DNA of 64,000 nt from UBA7239 sp964509075 (GTDB lineage Bacteria; Pseudomonadota; Gammaproteobacteria; Pseudomonadales; UBA7239), in NCBI GenBank assembly GCA_964509075.1, contig CAZDWC010000007.1:62001-126000 (forward strand), in the 5' to 3' direction. The notes under the pieces were generated by a model. It saw nothing but the letters and a program-made list of their open reading frames with translations, did not search any database and was not told the DNA's origin. The translations under genes were made by a program, and so were the position numbers. Shown one piece after another: positions 42,914 through 51,225 of the stretch (position 1 is the first letter of the stretch; each line of letters begins with the position of its first letter).

Positions 42914-44616
42914 GCCGTCGGCTCCAGCACCAGTCGCCCGCTGGAAAAGACCTGCTCATCCTGTCGGTATTCAAAATACGCCTTGTGTTTTTCGGCATCC
43001 CATCGCAAATGCAGTTGGCACTGTTGCTGCGGCAGCAACAACTGCTGGAACTTCACCACTTCCAGGTCGCGTACAGGCAGCTGGCATGCCAGGCATTCGC
43101 GCAGATAGTGTTCTGCCCAGTGCAGTTGCACCACGCCGGGCACAACGGGTTGTTGCGGGAAATGGCCCTGCAGGTAATACAAGCTCGGCGGAATCTGCAG
43201 CGTCAACACTGCAATATTGTCTGCGCACTGCCGCGCAAGAATTTCCGGCAACAGCACAGGCTCTGCCTCCGCTGCAAACAGTGCGCGCAGCGCCTGGGCT
43301 TGCGTTTTACCCATGTCGTTTTGCGGCAACTCACGGACAAAACGCCACTTGCGCGGCAACAGCAGTGGCTCGAAATACTGTGCCAGTTCGCTGCGCAATA
43401 TCGCCACCAGTGCCAGCTTGCCATCGCGAGCATGTCGCGCCTCACCTTCCGCGCTCAGCACCAGCACTGCCGCCATGCCATCGCGCGCACCGTGCAATAC
43501 CAGGGCGCGCGCCTGCGTCACCAGCGAGCTGCGCTGCAATTGTTTTTCGATTTCATCCAGCGATACGCGTTTCTCTTCGATTTTCACCACGCGATCGCGA
43601 CGGCCCAGCAGGTGCAAGCGGCCGTCTGCCTGTATCACGCCGCTGTCATCCAGCGGCTGTGGCTGCTGCAAGTACGGCGAATGCAGCAGTAGATGATCGT
43701 CAACAGCTTCGACGCGCATGCCCGGTAACAACTGCCACAACGCCGATGCCGCACTGCCATCCTGTTCGCGCCAGGCAAAGCCGCCGGTTTCCGTGCTGCC
43801 GAGAATTTCTGTCACCGGTTTTTGCAGTGTCTTTTGCAATGCCAGTGCAGACTCTGCCGGCAGTGGACCACCCGATGAAAAAACCGCTGCCAGTTTTTGC
43901 TGCAAGACCGAAAGATCTACCAGTGCCGGCGCGCGCTTCAACAAGGCAGGGCTGCTGACGATGGCGACGCGCGACCAGTGCGCAGCGTGCTCCAGCAACT
44001 GCTCCGGAAAACTGCATTGCATCGCCACACTGACGCGCCCGGTTAATAGTGGCCACAGACTGCGAAACAGAAAACCGTAAAGATGCTGGTGACTCACACT
44101 GCCGATCACTGCAGCATGTTCCAGTTGCGCCCCCCAACATTGCTCCAGCACTTGCACTTCAGCCATCAGACTCGCCAGTGTTTTTGCAATACCTTTGGGG
44201 CTGCCAGTGCTGCCCGAGGTAAAAAACACCAGCGGTGTTTGCAGGAAAGACTGCACAGTGACGGATACGGCGTGCGCTGATTCGCTGGATGCCAGCCATG
44301 CGACATCTGTCCATGCGACATCGGCATCCTGCAACAGCAGGTCGTACTCTGTTGCCATCGCAGCTAAAAATCCCGGCTGTCTATTGGGCAGTATGATCGG
44401 TTGCCTGCCTGCAAGCAGCGCCGCCCACAACAAGGCGGTGAAGTTGGCGCAATCCTCACAGAAAATGGCGATGCGTGCGGCACTCGCTGGCAAGCGTTGC
44501 TGAATGCGATGGATGGTCGCGTGCAAATCCGCCACCGACAGCATGCGCTCGCCCTGCTGTGCAAACAGAACGCTTGCGTCCGGAAACACCTTCCCTGCCG
44601 AAGCCATCGTTATCAT
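42910..44616 (-). CDS. apeH: ApeH-type AMP ligase fused to an ApeI-type dehydratase
   Basis: This 568-residue protein activates the aryl starter acid with ATP and loads it on CoA or an ACP. The adenylation domain (about 5-435) shows FFTSGSTGSPKGIAKT, ILGSTETGG and the LGRRDRVVKIEEKRV core, and a catalytic Lys in NDMGKTQAQ. Residues 455-568 form a hotdog domain (YLQGHFPQQPVVPGVVQLHW) like ApeI/FabZ dehydratases. In E. coli these are usually separate apeH and apeI genes, so this is a fusion or tight in-frame joint. The ATG overlaps the apeG stop by four bases; an ATG at 44607 is a near alternative. Confidence 0.88.
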   Translation of the reverse strand: MITMASAGKVFPDASVLFAQQGERMLSVADLHATIHRIQQRLPASAARIAIFCEDCANFTALLWAALLAGRQPIILPNRQPGFLAAMATEYDLLLQDADVAWTDVAWLASSESAHAVSVTVQSFLQTPLVFFTSGSTGSPKGIAKTLASLMAEVQVLEQCWGAQLEHAAVIGSVSHQHLYGFLFRSLWPLLTGRVSVAMQCSFPEQLLEHAAHWSRVAIVSSPALLKRAPALVDLSVLQQKLAAVFSSGGPLPAESALALQKTLQKPVTEILGSTETGGFAWREQDGSAASALWQLLPGMRVEAVDDHLLLHSPYLQQPQPLDDSGVIQADGRLHLLGRRDRVVKIEEKRVSLDEIEKQLQRSSLVTQARALVLHGARDGMAAVLVLSAEGEARHARDGKLALVAILRSELAQYFEPLLLPRKWRFVRELPQNDMGKTQAQALRALFAAEAEPVLLPEILARQCADNIAVLTLQIPPSLYYLQGHFPQQPVVPGVVQLHWAEHYLRECLACQLPVRDLEVVKFQQLLLPQQQCQLHLRWDAEKHKAYFEYRQDEQVFSSGRLVLEPTA

Positions 44617-45164
44617 GCTGTAGGTCTGCTGTGGCGCCGCCACAACAGCTCCAGCAAAAAGAATGCGGCAATCAAAACATAACTCAGCAGGCCGTTGTAA
44701 AGCGCCCATTGCGCGTAAGTGCAATACAACGCGGTATAGAGTGCCGCCGCACCGTTAGCGACAAAGAACACACACCAGGCCTGGGTGACGCGCCGCGTGT
44801 AACGTACACCGGCGGGCGGCAGATCCGGTTCGTGCAGTCGTGCGATTTTTTCCACCGCACTTTGCTGCGCAAACAGGCTGGCAAAAAATATCAGCAGCAT
44901 GCTCGCATTCATCAACACCGGATAGAACAGCAGGAAATCTGCGCGATTGAAATACAGGGTTGGCACAATGATGATGAGTGCGGCCAACAACATCCACAGC
45001 ACATTGCGTTTAGCGTTTTGCGGCGCCAGCAGCCAGCGCAAACCCAGCAACAACAGCAGCAGCAAGGCGAGAGGACGTGCCGCTTGCTGCTGCAACCCCA
45101 TCCACACCAGAAAGGGATAGGCCAGCAGTGCAAGGACGGCCAGCGCTGTCGCCCATTTTTTCAC
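44613..45164 (-). CDS. apeG: ApeG-type inner-membrane protein
   Basis: The 183-residue protein has several hydrophobic helices (ATALAVLALLAYPFLVWMG, PLALLLLLLLGLRWLL, VLWMLLAALIIIVPTLYF, and two more), about five or six in total. The likely GTG start at 45164 gives VKKWATAL; no clear ribosome site was found. COG4648-like membrane proteins with this layout occur between the ACP genes and the AMP ligase in APE clusters. Its role is undefined; a membrane anchor or handler of the pigment has been suggested. It lies between apeF (28 bases) and apeH (4-base overlap). Confidence 0.78.
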   Translation of the reverse strand: MKKWATALAVLALLAYPFLVWMGLQQQAARPLALLLLLLLGLRWLLAPQNAKRNVLWMLLAALIIIVPTLYFNRADFLLFYPVLMNASMLLIFFASLFAQQSAVEKIARLHEPDLPPAGVRYTRRVTQAWCVFFVANGAAALYTALYCTYAQWALYNGLLSYVLIAAFFLLELLWRRHSRPTA

Positions 45165-45192
45165 AGTGGTTTTTTTTTCACAGGAGCACGCC

Positions 45193-45441
45193 TCAGTGCG
45201 CGGCGAGTTTTTCCACGGCGCTGACAATGTCATCCACCGTGCGCACGGTTTTGAAATCCTCCGGCTTCACTTTTTCGCCGGTGAGATCCTGCAGGCGTAT
45301 CACCAGGTCAATCGCATCAATGCTGTCGAGATCCAGATCCTGGTACAGGTGTGCTTCGGGCACAACAGCAGCAGCGTCCACCTCGAACAACTCCACGAGT
45401 GCGGTGCGGATTTCTTCAAATATTTTTTCGCGTGTCAGCAT
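45193..45441 (-). CDS. apeF: Acyl carrier protein ApeF
   Basis: The 82-residue ACP starts MLTREKIFEEIRTALVELFE and carries the phosphopantetheine Ser in LYQDLDLDSIDAIDLVI. It ends with the helical segment RTVDDIVSAVEKLAAH. APE systems use two ACPs; this one and ApeE are adjacent. The longer reading frame to 45561 overlaps apeE and is not used. The carrier holds either the aryl starter or the growing chain. Confidence 0.88.
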   Translation of the reverse strand: MLTREKIFEEIRTALVELFEVDAAAVVPEAHLYQDLDLDSIDAIDLVIRLQDLTGEKVKPEDFKTVRTVDDIVSAVEKLAAH

Positions 45442-45472
45442 ACTGCCTGTGATCTCGTATTCAGCGCCTGTG

Positions 45473-45823
45473 TCATGAAGAGATAGGCTGTTGTGACTGG
45501 ATAAAGCGTGCCAGCGCTGCCACCGAGCGGAAGTGCTCCTTGGTCGCTGTGTCATTGGCATCCAGCTTTACGCCAAATTGCTTGTGTATCGCGATGCCCA
45601 GTTCCAGAGCATCAATGGAATCCAGACCGAGGCCATCACCAAACAGCGGCAATTCTGCCTGGATGTCATCGGCGGTGATGTCTTCCAGATCAAGGCAGTC
45701 GATGATCATCTGTTTGATCTGTTGTTCCAGATCCTGTTGTTCCAGATGTTGTGGGTCCAGATTTTGCAAAACCGAATCTCCGCTGTTTTCAATGGCTAGC
45801 GTTTCAATGGCCGCCGTTTTCAA
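45473..45823 (-). CDS. apeE: Acyl carrier protein ApeE
   Basis: The ACP core (about residues 33-110) has LFGDGLGLDSIDALELG with the phosphopantetheine Ser, the doubled GLGLDS form typical of ApeE. The most upstream in-frame start is a TTG at 45823 overlapping apeD by 20 bases, which adds an acidic/Gln-rich extension (ENSGDSVLQNLDPQHLEQ) of about 30 residues. No in-frame ATG or GTG precedes the core, so the exact start is uncertain. The ACP itself is not in doubt. Confidence 0.85.
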   Translation of the reverse strand: MKTAAIETLAIENSGDSVLQNLDPQHLEQQDLEQQIKQMIIDCLDLEDITADDIQAELPLFGDGLGLDSIDALELGIAIHKQFGVKLDANDTATKEHFRSVAALARFIQSQQPISS

Positions 45824-46586
45824 TGTGCGTACCGAGTACCTGCTGGTAAAGCGCCAGCCAATGGGCGCTCAGGTGACGGGCGGCAACGGCGGGTTCGCGA
45901 CCATCGTCACCCCCCGGCTGCACATCGCCAGCCCAAACCCGCAGCTCGACCGGGCCGGGGCGCGGGATTTTATACCACTTGTCGCCCTTGCCGAGACCGC
46001 TGCCGCGATACTGGATAAAAACCGGCAGCACCGGGGCGCGGCTGCGCACCGCGATCTGGGCTGCACCACGCTGGAAGTGCAGTGGCTGGCCGGGGCGGCT
46101 GCGCGTGCCCTCCGGAAACACCAGCAGGGCGTTACCCGCCTGCAGGCGTTGCGTGCACTGCTCCAGCAGCTGTGCAGGATTGTCATTGCTGATATAGCCG
46201 ACCGCACGCACCACGCCACGAATAAACGGATTGCGCCACAGGGCCGCCTTGACGATGCAGTCCAGTGCCGGGAACAACGAGATCAGCACCACCACGTCTA
46301 TCAACGTGGGATGATTGGCGATCACCAGCACGCCAGCGATTTCACGCAGGCGTTCGCGGCCATCCACCTGCAAGCGCAAGATGCCCGTGACACACATCAG
46401 CCAGACAAAAAAACGGAAGCTGTGATGGACTGCACCCTGCAGGCGACGCTGGCGTCGCTGCGGATCGTGGCAGCACAGGCTGATCACCGGCAACACCAGC
46501 AGGGCCAGCAACAGGGAGCCGAGGCCGAAGGCAGTGAAGCACAAGGCCGTGGCTGCAATCCGCCAGTAATAATGCAGGCTGCTCAC
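45804..46586 (-). CDS. apeD: ApeD: PlsC-like acyltransferase
   Basis: This 260-residue membrane-associated protein has an N-terminal hydrophobic part (CFTAFGLGSLLLALLVLPVI) and the 1-acyl-glycerol-phosphate acyltransferase motifs NHPTLID (HX4D) and VFPEGTRS. In APE clusters it is thought to transfer the acyl product or a fatty acid to the lipid anchor. The GTG start at 46586 overlaps the apeC stop (GTGA); the ATG at 46643 lies in apeC. Its 3' end overlaps apeE. Confidence 0.83.
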   Translation of the reverse strand: MSSLHYYWRIAATALCFTAFGLGSLLLALLVLPVISLCCHDPQRRQRRLQGAVHHSFRFFVWLMCVTGILRLQVDGRERLREIAGVLVIANHPTLIDVVVLISLFPALDCIVKAALWRNPFIRGVVRAVGYISNDNPAQLLEQCTQRLQAGNALLVFPEGTRSRPGQPLHFQRGAAQIAVRSRAPVLPVFIQYRGSGLGKGDKWYKIPRPGPVELRVWAGDVQPGGDDGREPAVAARHLSAHWLALYQQVLGTHIENGGH

Positions 46587-47302
46587 GCCGGCTCCAGCGT
46601 CCACTGCCAGCCGCGCATGCGGGTTGTGCCGCTGGCCGCGCACAGCAGCCGGGCCAACTGCATGCCCTGCGGCAGCGAGTCGTCTGCACTGCCGTCACCT
46701 GTACGCTGCAAAGCGAGCTGCGGATGCCCCGCCTGCGCACGCCCCAGCAGCAGGGCCAGCGCGAACGGCCATTCCGCTTCATCTATAAAAGGCGCATACA
46801 GCGCCGGCACTGGCTCGTCGGCCAGCACCAGCAACGCCTCGGCGGCACTGGCCTGCAGTTGGGCATGGCATTCGACAAAGGCCATACCCAGCGTATCTGG
46901 GCCTGCACTCACGGTGGTTGATGGTGAGCGATCCTGTTGCTGGATGCCGTAGAGGCCGGCGGCACTGTTGTGCACGGAGACGCTGAAATCCGCCGGCGAC
47001 ACCGGCTCGCCCAGCGTCACCGCCTGCAGAATGCCAAAACTGCGCGCCAGTTCGCCGTGGCGACTGGCAAATACTGTCGGCACGGCTCGCGCAGGCCCGC
47101 GAGCATCCTCGGCCGCCTGCATGGCCATGCGCGTCACGCGGCTCATGCGCCGGCGAGCCATGGCAGGCACGAATGCCAGTGCGGGCTGCCCGTCGGATTC
47201 CGGCAGTGCGCGATCGCCGCGCGCCCAGGCCTGCCAATCGGCACGACACTCCAGCCCTGGCGCCCAGGCCGACCAGTTCAGCAGGGACAGCGAGAGATTC
47301 AC
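46583..47302 (-). CDS. apeC: ApeC: half-length ketosynthase-like chain length factor
   Basis: The 239-residue protein resembles the N-terminal half of a ketosynthase, as in the 'ketoacyl-synthase chain length factor' family. Where a ketosynthase has its nucleophile Cys, this protein has FSVSVHNSAAGLYGIQQQ with no Cys, so it is catalytically inactive and likely a partner of ApeO. It is the first gene of the minus-strand APE operon. In the E. coli system ApeC pairs with ApeO to set chain length. No promoter was identified upstream; the neighbouring unknown gene ends 25 bases before. Confidence 0.85.
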   Translation of the reverse strand: MNLSLSLLNWSAWAPGLECRADWQAWARGDRALPESDGQPALAFVPAMARRRMSRVTRMAMQAAEDARGPARAVPTVFASRHGELARSFGILQAVTLGEPVSPADFSVSVHNSAAGLYGIQQQDRSPSTTVSAGPDTLGMAFVECHAQLQASAAEALLVLADEPVPALYAPFIDEAEWPFALALLLGRAQAGHPQLALQRTGDGSADDSLPQGMQLARLLCAASGTTRMRGWQWTLEPA

Positions 47303-47326
47303 GGCCGTGGCGGCGAGCGCGGCCGC

Positions 47327-47719
47327 TCAGCGCAGCTGGATCTTGCCACCGGGGCCGGGCATGCCACCCAGGCCACCGGCACCGCCCGGCACCATGATCG
47401 ACGACGCCTGCTGCCGCTGCATTTCCTTCAGTTCGGCAATGGTGTCTTCCAGGCCTTTGTCAGCCGCTGCGCCAAATGCCGCCACCGCTTCTGCCAGCGT
47501 GCTCGCCGCAATCTCGAAATGCACCGGCAGCACACCCATCGGCGTCATCACCTGCGTCTGGCCCTGGAACAGGGTCGGCCGCGTATCGTCGGCGCTGCCG
47601 TCAGGCTTGATCGGATACAAACAGCGGATGCTGCCGGCACGGCCGTCGGAAACACTCTCTTCACGAAACAGCTGGCTGGCATCAAGACTGAAATCCGGCT
47701 TCTGGGGGGATGAACTCAT
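47327..47719 (-). CDS. Conserved hypothetical protein with glycine-rich tail
   Basis: The 130-residue protein has a beta-rich N-terminal part (RCLYPIKPDGSADDTRPTLF, then QVMTPMGVLPVHFEIAA), a charged helix (LAEAVAAFGAAADKGLEDTI) and a glycine/proline-rich end (GGAGGLGGMPGPGGKIQLR). Similar proteins occur in Pseudomonas-type genomes as cytoplasmic hypotheticals, from memory. No signal peptide or catalytic motif was seen. It lies 25 bases upstream of apeC and may share its transcript, although its family is not known to belong to APE clusters. Confidence 0.75.
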   Translation of the reverse strand: MSSSPQKPDFSLDASQLFREESVSDGRAGSIRCLYPIKPDGSADDTRPTLFQGQTQVMTPMGVLPVHFEIAASTLAEAVAAFGAAADKGLEDTIAELKEMQRQQASSIMVPGGAGGLGGMPGPGGKIQLR

Positions 47720-47744
47720 GGCGTCACTCGCAAGATAAAAAACG

Positions 47745-48644
47745 TTAAACGGGATCGGTGTGGATCAACACATCGGCATGCGGGAATTTGTCTTTTATCG
47801 CCTGCTCGATTTCTTCCGTGATCGCATGTGCCTGCAACAGCGACATGTGCTTGTCGATCTCGATATGCATTTGCACAAACATCACATGCCCGGCTTCGCG
47901 CGTGCGCAACTGGTGATGCCCGCGCACATCCGGATTCTCGGCAACAATATTGTCAATTTCCTTCCAGACATCCGGCCCGACTTCCTGATCAAGCAGCAGG
48001 CGCAGCGAACGCGCACCAATCTGCCAGGCACTGTGCACAATGAATGCGGCAATGATAATGCCGAGACCGGCATCCACATTGCGAAAGCCCCACTGCGCGA
48101 ACAGCAAGGCCACAATGACGCTGGCATTGGCGAGAATGTCACTGACATAGTGCAGCGAATCGGCCTCGACGGCGGTTGACCGCGTTTTTTTCACTACATG
48201 TTTTTGCAAGCCCACCAGCGCCAGCGTCAGCAGCAGGGAAATGCTCATGACGATCAGACCGGTGCCGGTATGCGTCACCTCATGTGGATTGATGATCTTG
48301 TCGATGGCGTGCAGGAACAAAAACGCTGCGGAACCCGCAATGAATGCCGCCTGGATCAAACCGGCAATCGGCTCCGCCTTGCCATGCCCGAAGCGGTGAT
48401 CTTCATCCGCCGGCGCCATGGCGTAGCGGATGGCAAAAAAATTGATGATCGACACCAGGCTGTCCATGGTCGAATCAATCAGCGAGGCGAGCAAACTCAC
48501 CGAGCCGCTCAACATCCACGCGCCAAACTTCAGCACGATCAACAGCAAGGCCACCAGCACCGACGCGACACTGGCAATCCTCAGCAAGCGCTGGTGCTCT
48601 GTGCTGACGGTGACCGTTGTGCCGTGCTGGTGTGTGGTTGGCAT
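47745..48644 (-). CDS. Cation diffusion facilitator (FieF/YiiP-like) transporter
   Basis: The 299-residue protein has six predicted membrane helices and the CDF metal sites: Asp in LIDSTMDSLVSIINF (two Asp) and HYVSDILANASVI (His, Asp). The C-terminal cytoplasmic domain carries GHHQLRTREAGHVMFVQMHI, typical of dimerising zinc/iron efflux pumps. It exports divalent cations, probably Zn or Fe, by proton antiport; specificity is not resolved. It is 3 bases downstream of argH, so likely co-transcribed with it. Confidence 0.9.
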   Translation of the reverse strand: MPTTHQHGTTVTVSTEHQRLLRIASVASVLVALLLIVLKFGAWMLSGSVSLLASLIDSTMDSLVSIINFFAIRYAMAPADEDHRFGHGKAEPIAGLIQAAFIAGSAAFLFLHAIDKIINPHEVTHTGTGLIVMSISLLLTLALVGLQKHVVKKTRSTAVEADSLHYVSDILANASVIVALLFAQWGFRNVDAGLGIIIAAFIVHSAWQIGARSLRLLLDQEVGPDVWKEIDNIVAENPDVRGHHQLRTREAGHVMFVQMHIEIDKHMSLLQAHAITEEIEQAIKDKFPHADVLIHTDPV

Positions 48645-48647
48645 ATT

Positions 48648-50075
48648 TTATTTCCCGCGCGCATCCAGCCGCGCCACCGCGCGCTCAGCCGCAGCTTTCA
48701 CTTGCGCCGGCGCAGTCCCACCGATGTGGTTGCGTGCATTGACGGAGCCCTCCAGCGTCAGCACGGCAAACACGTCATCTTCGATCATATTGCCGAAAGA
48801 TTGCAGTTCGGTGAGTGTCATCTGTGCCAGATCCTTGCCGGTTGCCACGCCGTGGCCAACCGCCTTGCCGACAATTTCATGTGCATCGCGAAACGCCACG
48901 CCCTTGCGCACCAGATAATCCGCGAGATCGGTGGCTGTGGCGAAACCACGGCGCGCGGCTTCGTACATCACTTCGCGCTTGGGTTCGATGGCGGGAATCA
49001 TGTCGGCAAATGCGCGCAGGCAATCTTTCACCGTGTCAATCGCATCAAACAAAGGTTCCTTGTCTTCCTGATTGTCTTTGTTGTAGGCCAGCGGCTGGCC
49101 TTTCATCAAGGTAAGCAATGCAATCAGGTGACCATTCAAGCGGCCACTTTTGCCGCGTACCAGTTCCGGCACGTCCGGATTTTTTTTCTGCGGCATGATC
49201 GAAGAGCCGGTGCAGAAACGATCCGGCAATTGCACGAAGTTGAATTGTGCCGATGTCCACAGCACCAGCTCTTCACTCATGCGCGACAAATGCGTGCCAA
49301 TCAGCGCGGCAGCGGAACAGAACTCAATCGCAAAATCGCGATCACTCACCGAGTCGAGTGAGTTTTCCGTCGGGCGATCAAAACCGAGCAGGGATGCCGT
49401 GAGGTGACGGTCGATCGGATACGTGGTGCCCGCCAGTGCTGCAGCGCCGAGTGGTGATTGGTTCAAACGCGCGCGACAATCCTGCAGGCGCGAAAAGTCG
49501 CGCTCCAGCATTTCATTCCAGGCCAGCAGGTGATGGCCGAAAGTAATCGGCTGTGCAGTCTGCAGATGCGTGAAGCCGGGCATGATGGTCGCGTGTTCGC
49601 GCGCGGCGAGTGTCACCATGCCGCGCTGCAGGCGTGTCAGCTCACAAAGAATCGCATCGATTTCATCGCGCAAGTACAAGCGCACATCGGTAGCCACCTG
49701 ATCATTGCGCGAGCGGCCGGTGTGCAGCTTCTTGCCGGCGATGCCGATGGCATCGGTGAGTCGCGCCTCGATATTCATGTGCACGTCTTCAAGGCTGATC
49801 GACCAGTTGAACTCGCCGCGTTCGATCTGCGCCTGAATGTCGGAGAGGCCTTTTTCTATCGCGGCAAAATCCACGTCTGTCAGTATGCCGGCCTTGTGCA
49901 ACATCTGTGCGTGCGCCAGCGAACCGCGAATGTCCTGCCGGTAGAGGCGCTGGTCAAAGACCACTGAGGCGGTAAAACGCTCCACAAAGGCATCTGTCGC
50001 TTCACTGAAGCGGCCGCCCCACGGTTTAATCGTGCTATCGTCGGTGGCGGGCTGTGCTTTGCTCTTGTCGCTCAT
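48648..50075 (-). CDS. argH: Argininosuccinate lyase
   Basis: ArgH splits argininosuccinate to arginine and fumarate. The 475-residue protein has the fumarase-family signature GSSIMPQKKNPDVPEL and the catalytic region HTGRSRNDQVATD. It ends near RAVARLDARGK. It faces algZ with 46 bases between the two start codons, the same arrangement as in Pseudomonas. The other arginine gene here, argB, is elsewhere in the window. Confidence 0.96.
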   Translation of the reverse strand: MSDKSKAQPATDDSTIKPWGGRFSEATDAFVERFTASVVFDQRLYRQDIRGSLAHAQMLHKAGILTDVDFAAIEKGLSDIQAQIERGEFNWSISLEDVHMNIEARLTDAIGIAGKKLHTGRSRNDQVATDVRLYLRDEIDAILCELTRLQRGMVTLAAREHATIMPGFTHLQTAQPITFGHHLLAWNEMLERDFSRLQDCRARLNQSPLGAAALAGTTYPIDRHLTASLLGFDRPTENSLDSVSDRDFAIEFCSAAALIGTHLSRMSEELVLWTSAQFNFVQLPDRFCTGSSIMPQKKNPDVPELVRGKSGRLNGHLIALLTLMKGQPLAYNKDNQEDKEPLFDAIDTVKDCLRAFADMIPAIEPKREVMYEAARRGFATATDLADYLVRKGVAFRDAHEIVGKAVGHGVATGKDLAQMTLTELQSFGNMIEDDVFAVLTLEGSVNARNHIGGTAPAQVKAAAERAVARLDARGK

Positions 50076-50121
50076 GCGAGAATCCAGCTGGCAGTTCGGG
50101 AAAGGGAGCGATTATACCAGC

Positions 50122-51225
50122 ATGTCTTCACCAGTCAGGGCCAAGCCTGCCGCGGCCGCCACGCCGGCAGCACATTTCTACCTGCCCGATCTCTGCCATA
50201 TGCAGGCGCAACTGCCGCTGATTCTGGTGGGCGAATTGCTGGCGCTGGCCTTTACTCTGGTGGTGAGCCAGTTGCCGCGCTTCAACTGGCCGGTGTTTTC
50301 CCTGTTGTCGACCGAAATCCTGTGGATTGTGCTATGCAGCTCGGCCGTGCTGTGCCGCCTGCGCGCGCGACTGTTGCGCGTCAGTGCCGCGCAGGGCGTG
50401 TCACTGTGTTATGCCGCGCTGCTGCTGATCATCGCCGTCATTGCCACCGGCGGCCAGTTGCTGCTCGGCCAGCTGGGGCCCAACTGGCAGAACAGCGCCT
50501 GGACTGTGGTGCAACACATCGCCGTCGGCGGCATTATTGCCGGATTGGCGCTGCGCTATTTTTACCTGCAGCAACAGTTGCACCTGCAGCAGCAGAGCCA
50601 GATGCAGACACAGATGCAGGCGCGTTTCCAGGCGCTGCAATCACGCATTCGCCCGCATTTCCTGTTCAACAGCATGAACATTATTGCCAGCCTGATCGAC
50701 AGCGATCCGGAAACGGCTGAACAAGTGGTGGAAGACATGAGTGCGCTGTTCCGCGCCAGCCTTTCCGATGCCGAGGATCTGGTACCACTGGCGCAGGAGC
50801 TGGCGCTGTGCGAGCGCTACATCCACATCGAGCAGTTGCGACTCGGCGAGCGCCTGCAGGTGCAGTGGCAGAAAAGCCTGCACAGCGAACAACACCCGGT
50901 GCCTTCGCTGTGCCTGCAGCCGCTGCTGGAAAATGCCATCTACCACGGCATCCAGCCACTGGTGGAAGGCGGCACCATTGTCATTGCCCTGCAGGATGAC
51001 AACCAGCGCCTGCACTTGCGCATCAGCAACCCTTACGCCAGCGACACCGCCAACATCAATCGCCACAAAACCGGCAACGGCATGGCACTGGACAATCTTG
51101 AACAGCGCTTGCGTGCACGCTATGGTGAGTCTGTCGTGTTTAACGTCGCGCGTGAGCACGGGCAGTTCGAGGTGATGTTCAGTTTTCCACTCGCCACACC
51201 ATCCCCGCAGGGAGATGCATCATGA
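50122..51225 (+). CDS. algZ: LytS-type sensor histidine kinase AlgZ/FimS-like
   Basis: The 367-residue kinase begins MSSPVRAKPAAAATPAAHFY after GGGAG. It has four membrane helices (about 30-150) and a LytS-type kinase domain with phospho-His in SRIRPHFLFNSMNIIAS, a feature of this family rather than of HisKA. The degenerate ATPase half contains LCLQPLLENAIYHGIQPL. A longer frame to 50032 overlaps the argH start and is not needed. The stop overlaps the algR start (ATGA). In Pseudomonas this pair controls alginate and twitching motility; targets here are unknown. Confidence 0.92.
   Translation: MSSPVRAKPAAAATPAAHFYLPDLCHMQAQLPLILVGELLALAFTLVVSQLPRFNWPVFSLLSTEILWIVLCSSAVLCRLRARLLRVSAAQGVSLCYAALLLIIAVIATGGQLLLGQLGPNWQNSAWTVVQHIAVGGIIAGLALRYFYLQQQLHLQQQSQMQTQMQARFQALQSRIRPHFLFNSMNIIASLIDSDPETAEQVVEDMSALFRASLSDAEDLVPLAQELALCERYIHIEQLRLGERLQVQWQKSLHSEQHPVPSLCLQPLLENAIYHGIQPLVEGGTIVIALQDDNQRLHLRISNPYASDTANINRHKTGNGMALDNLEQRLRARYGESVVFNVAREHGQFEVMFSFPLATPSPQGDAS

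Noticed and set aside
45540..46952. 470-codon plus-strand frame across apeE, apeD and apeC
   Set aside because: Antisense to three APE genes that have clear motifs and coupled starts.
48198..49361. 387-codon plus-strand frame across the efflux pump and argH
   Set aside because: Antisense to two strong genes and low in sense-like composition.
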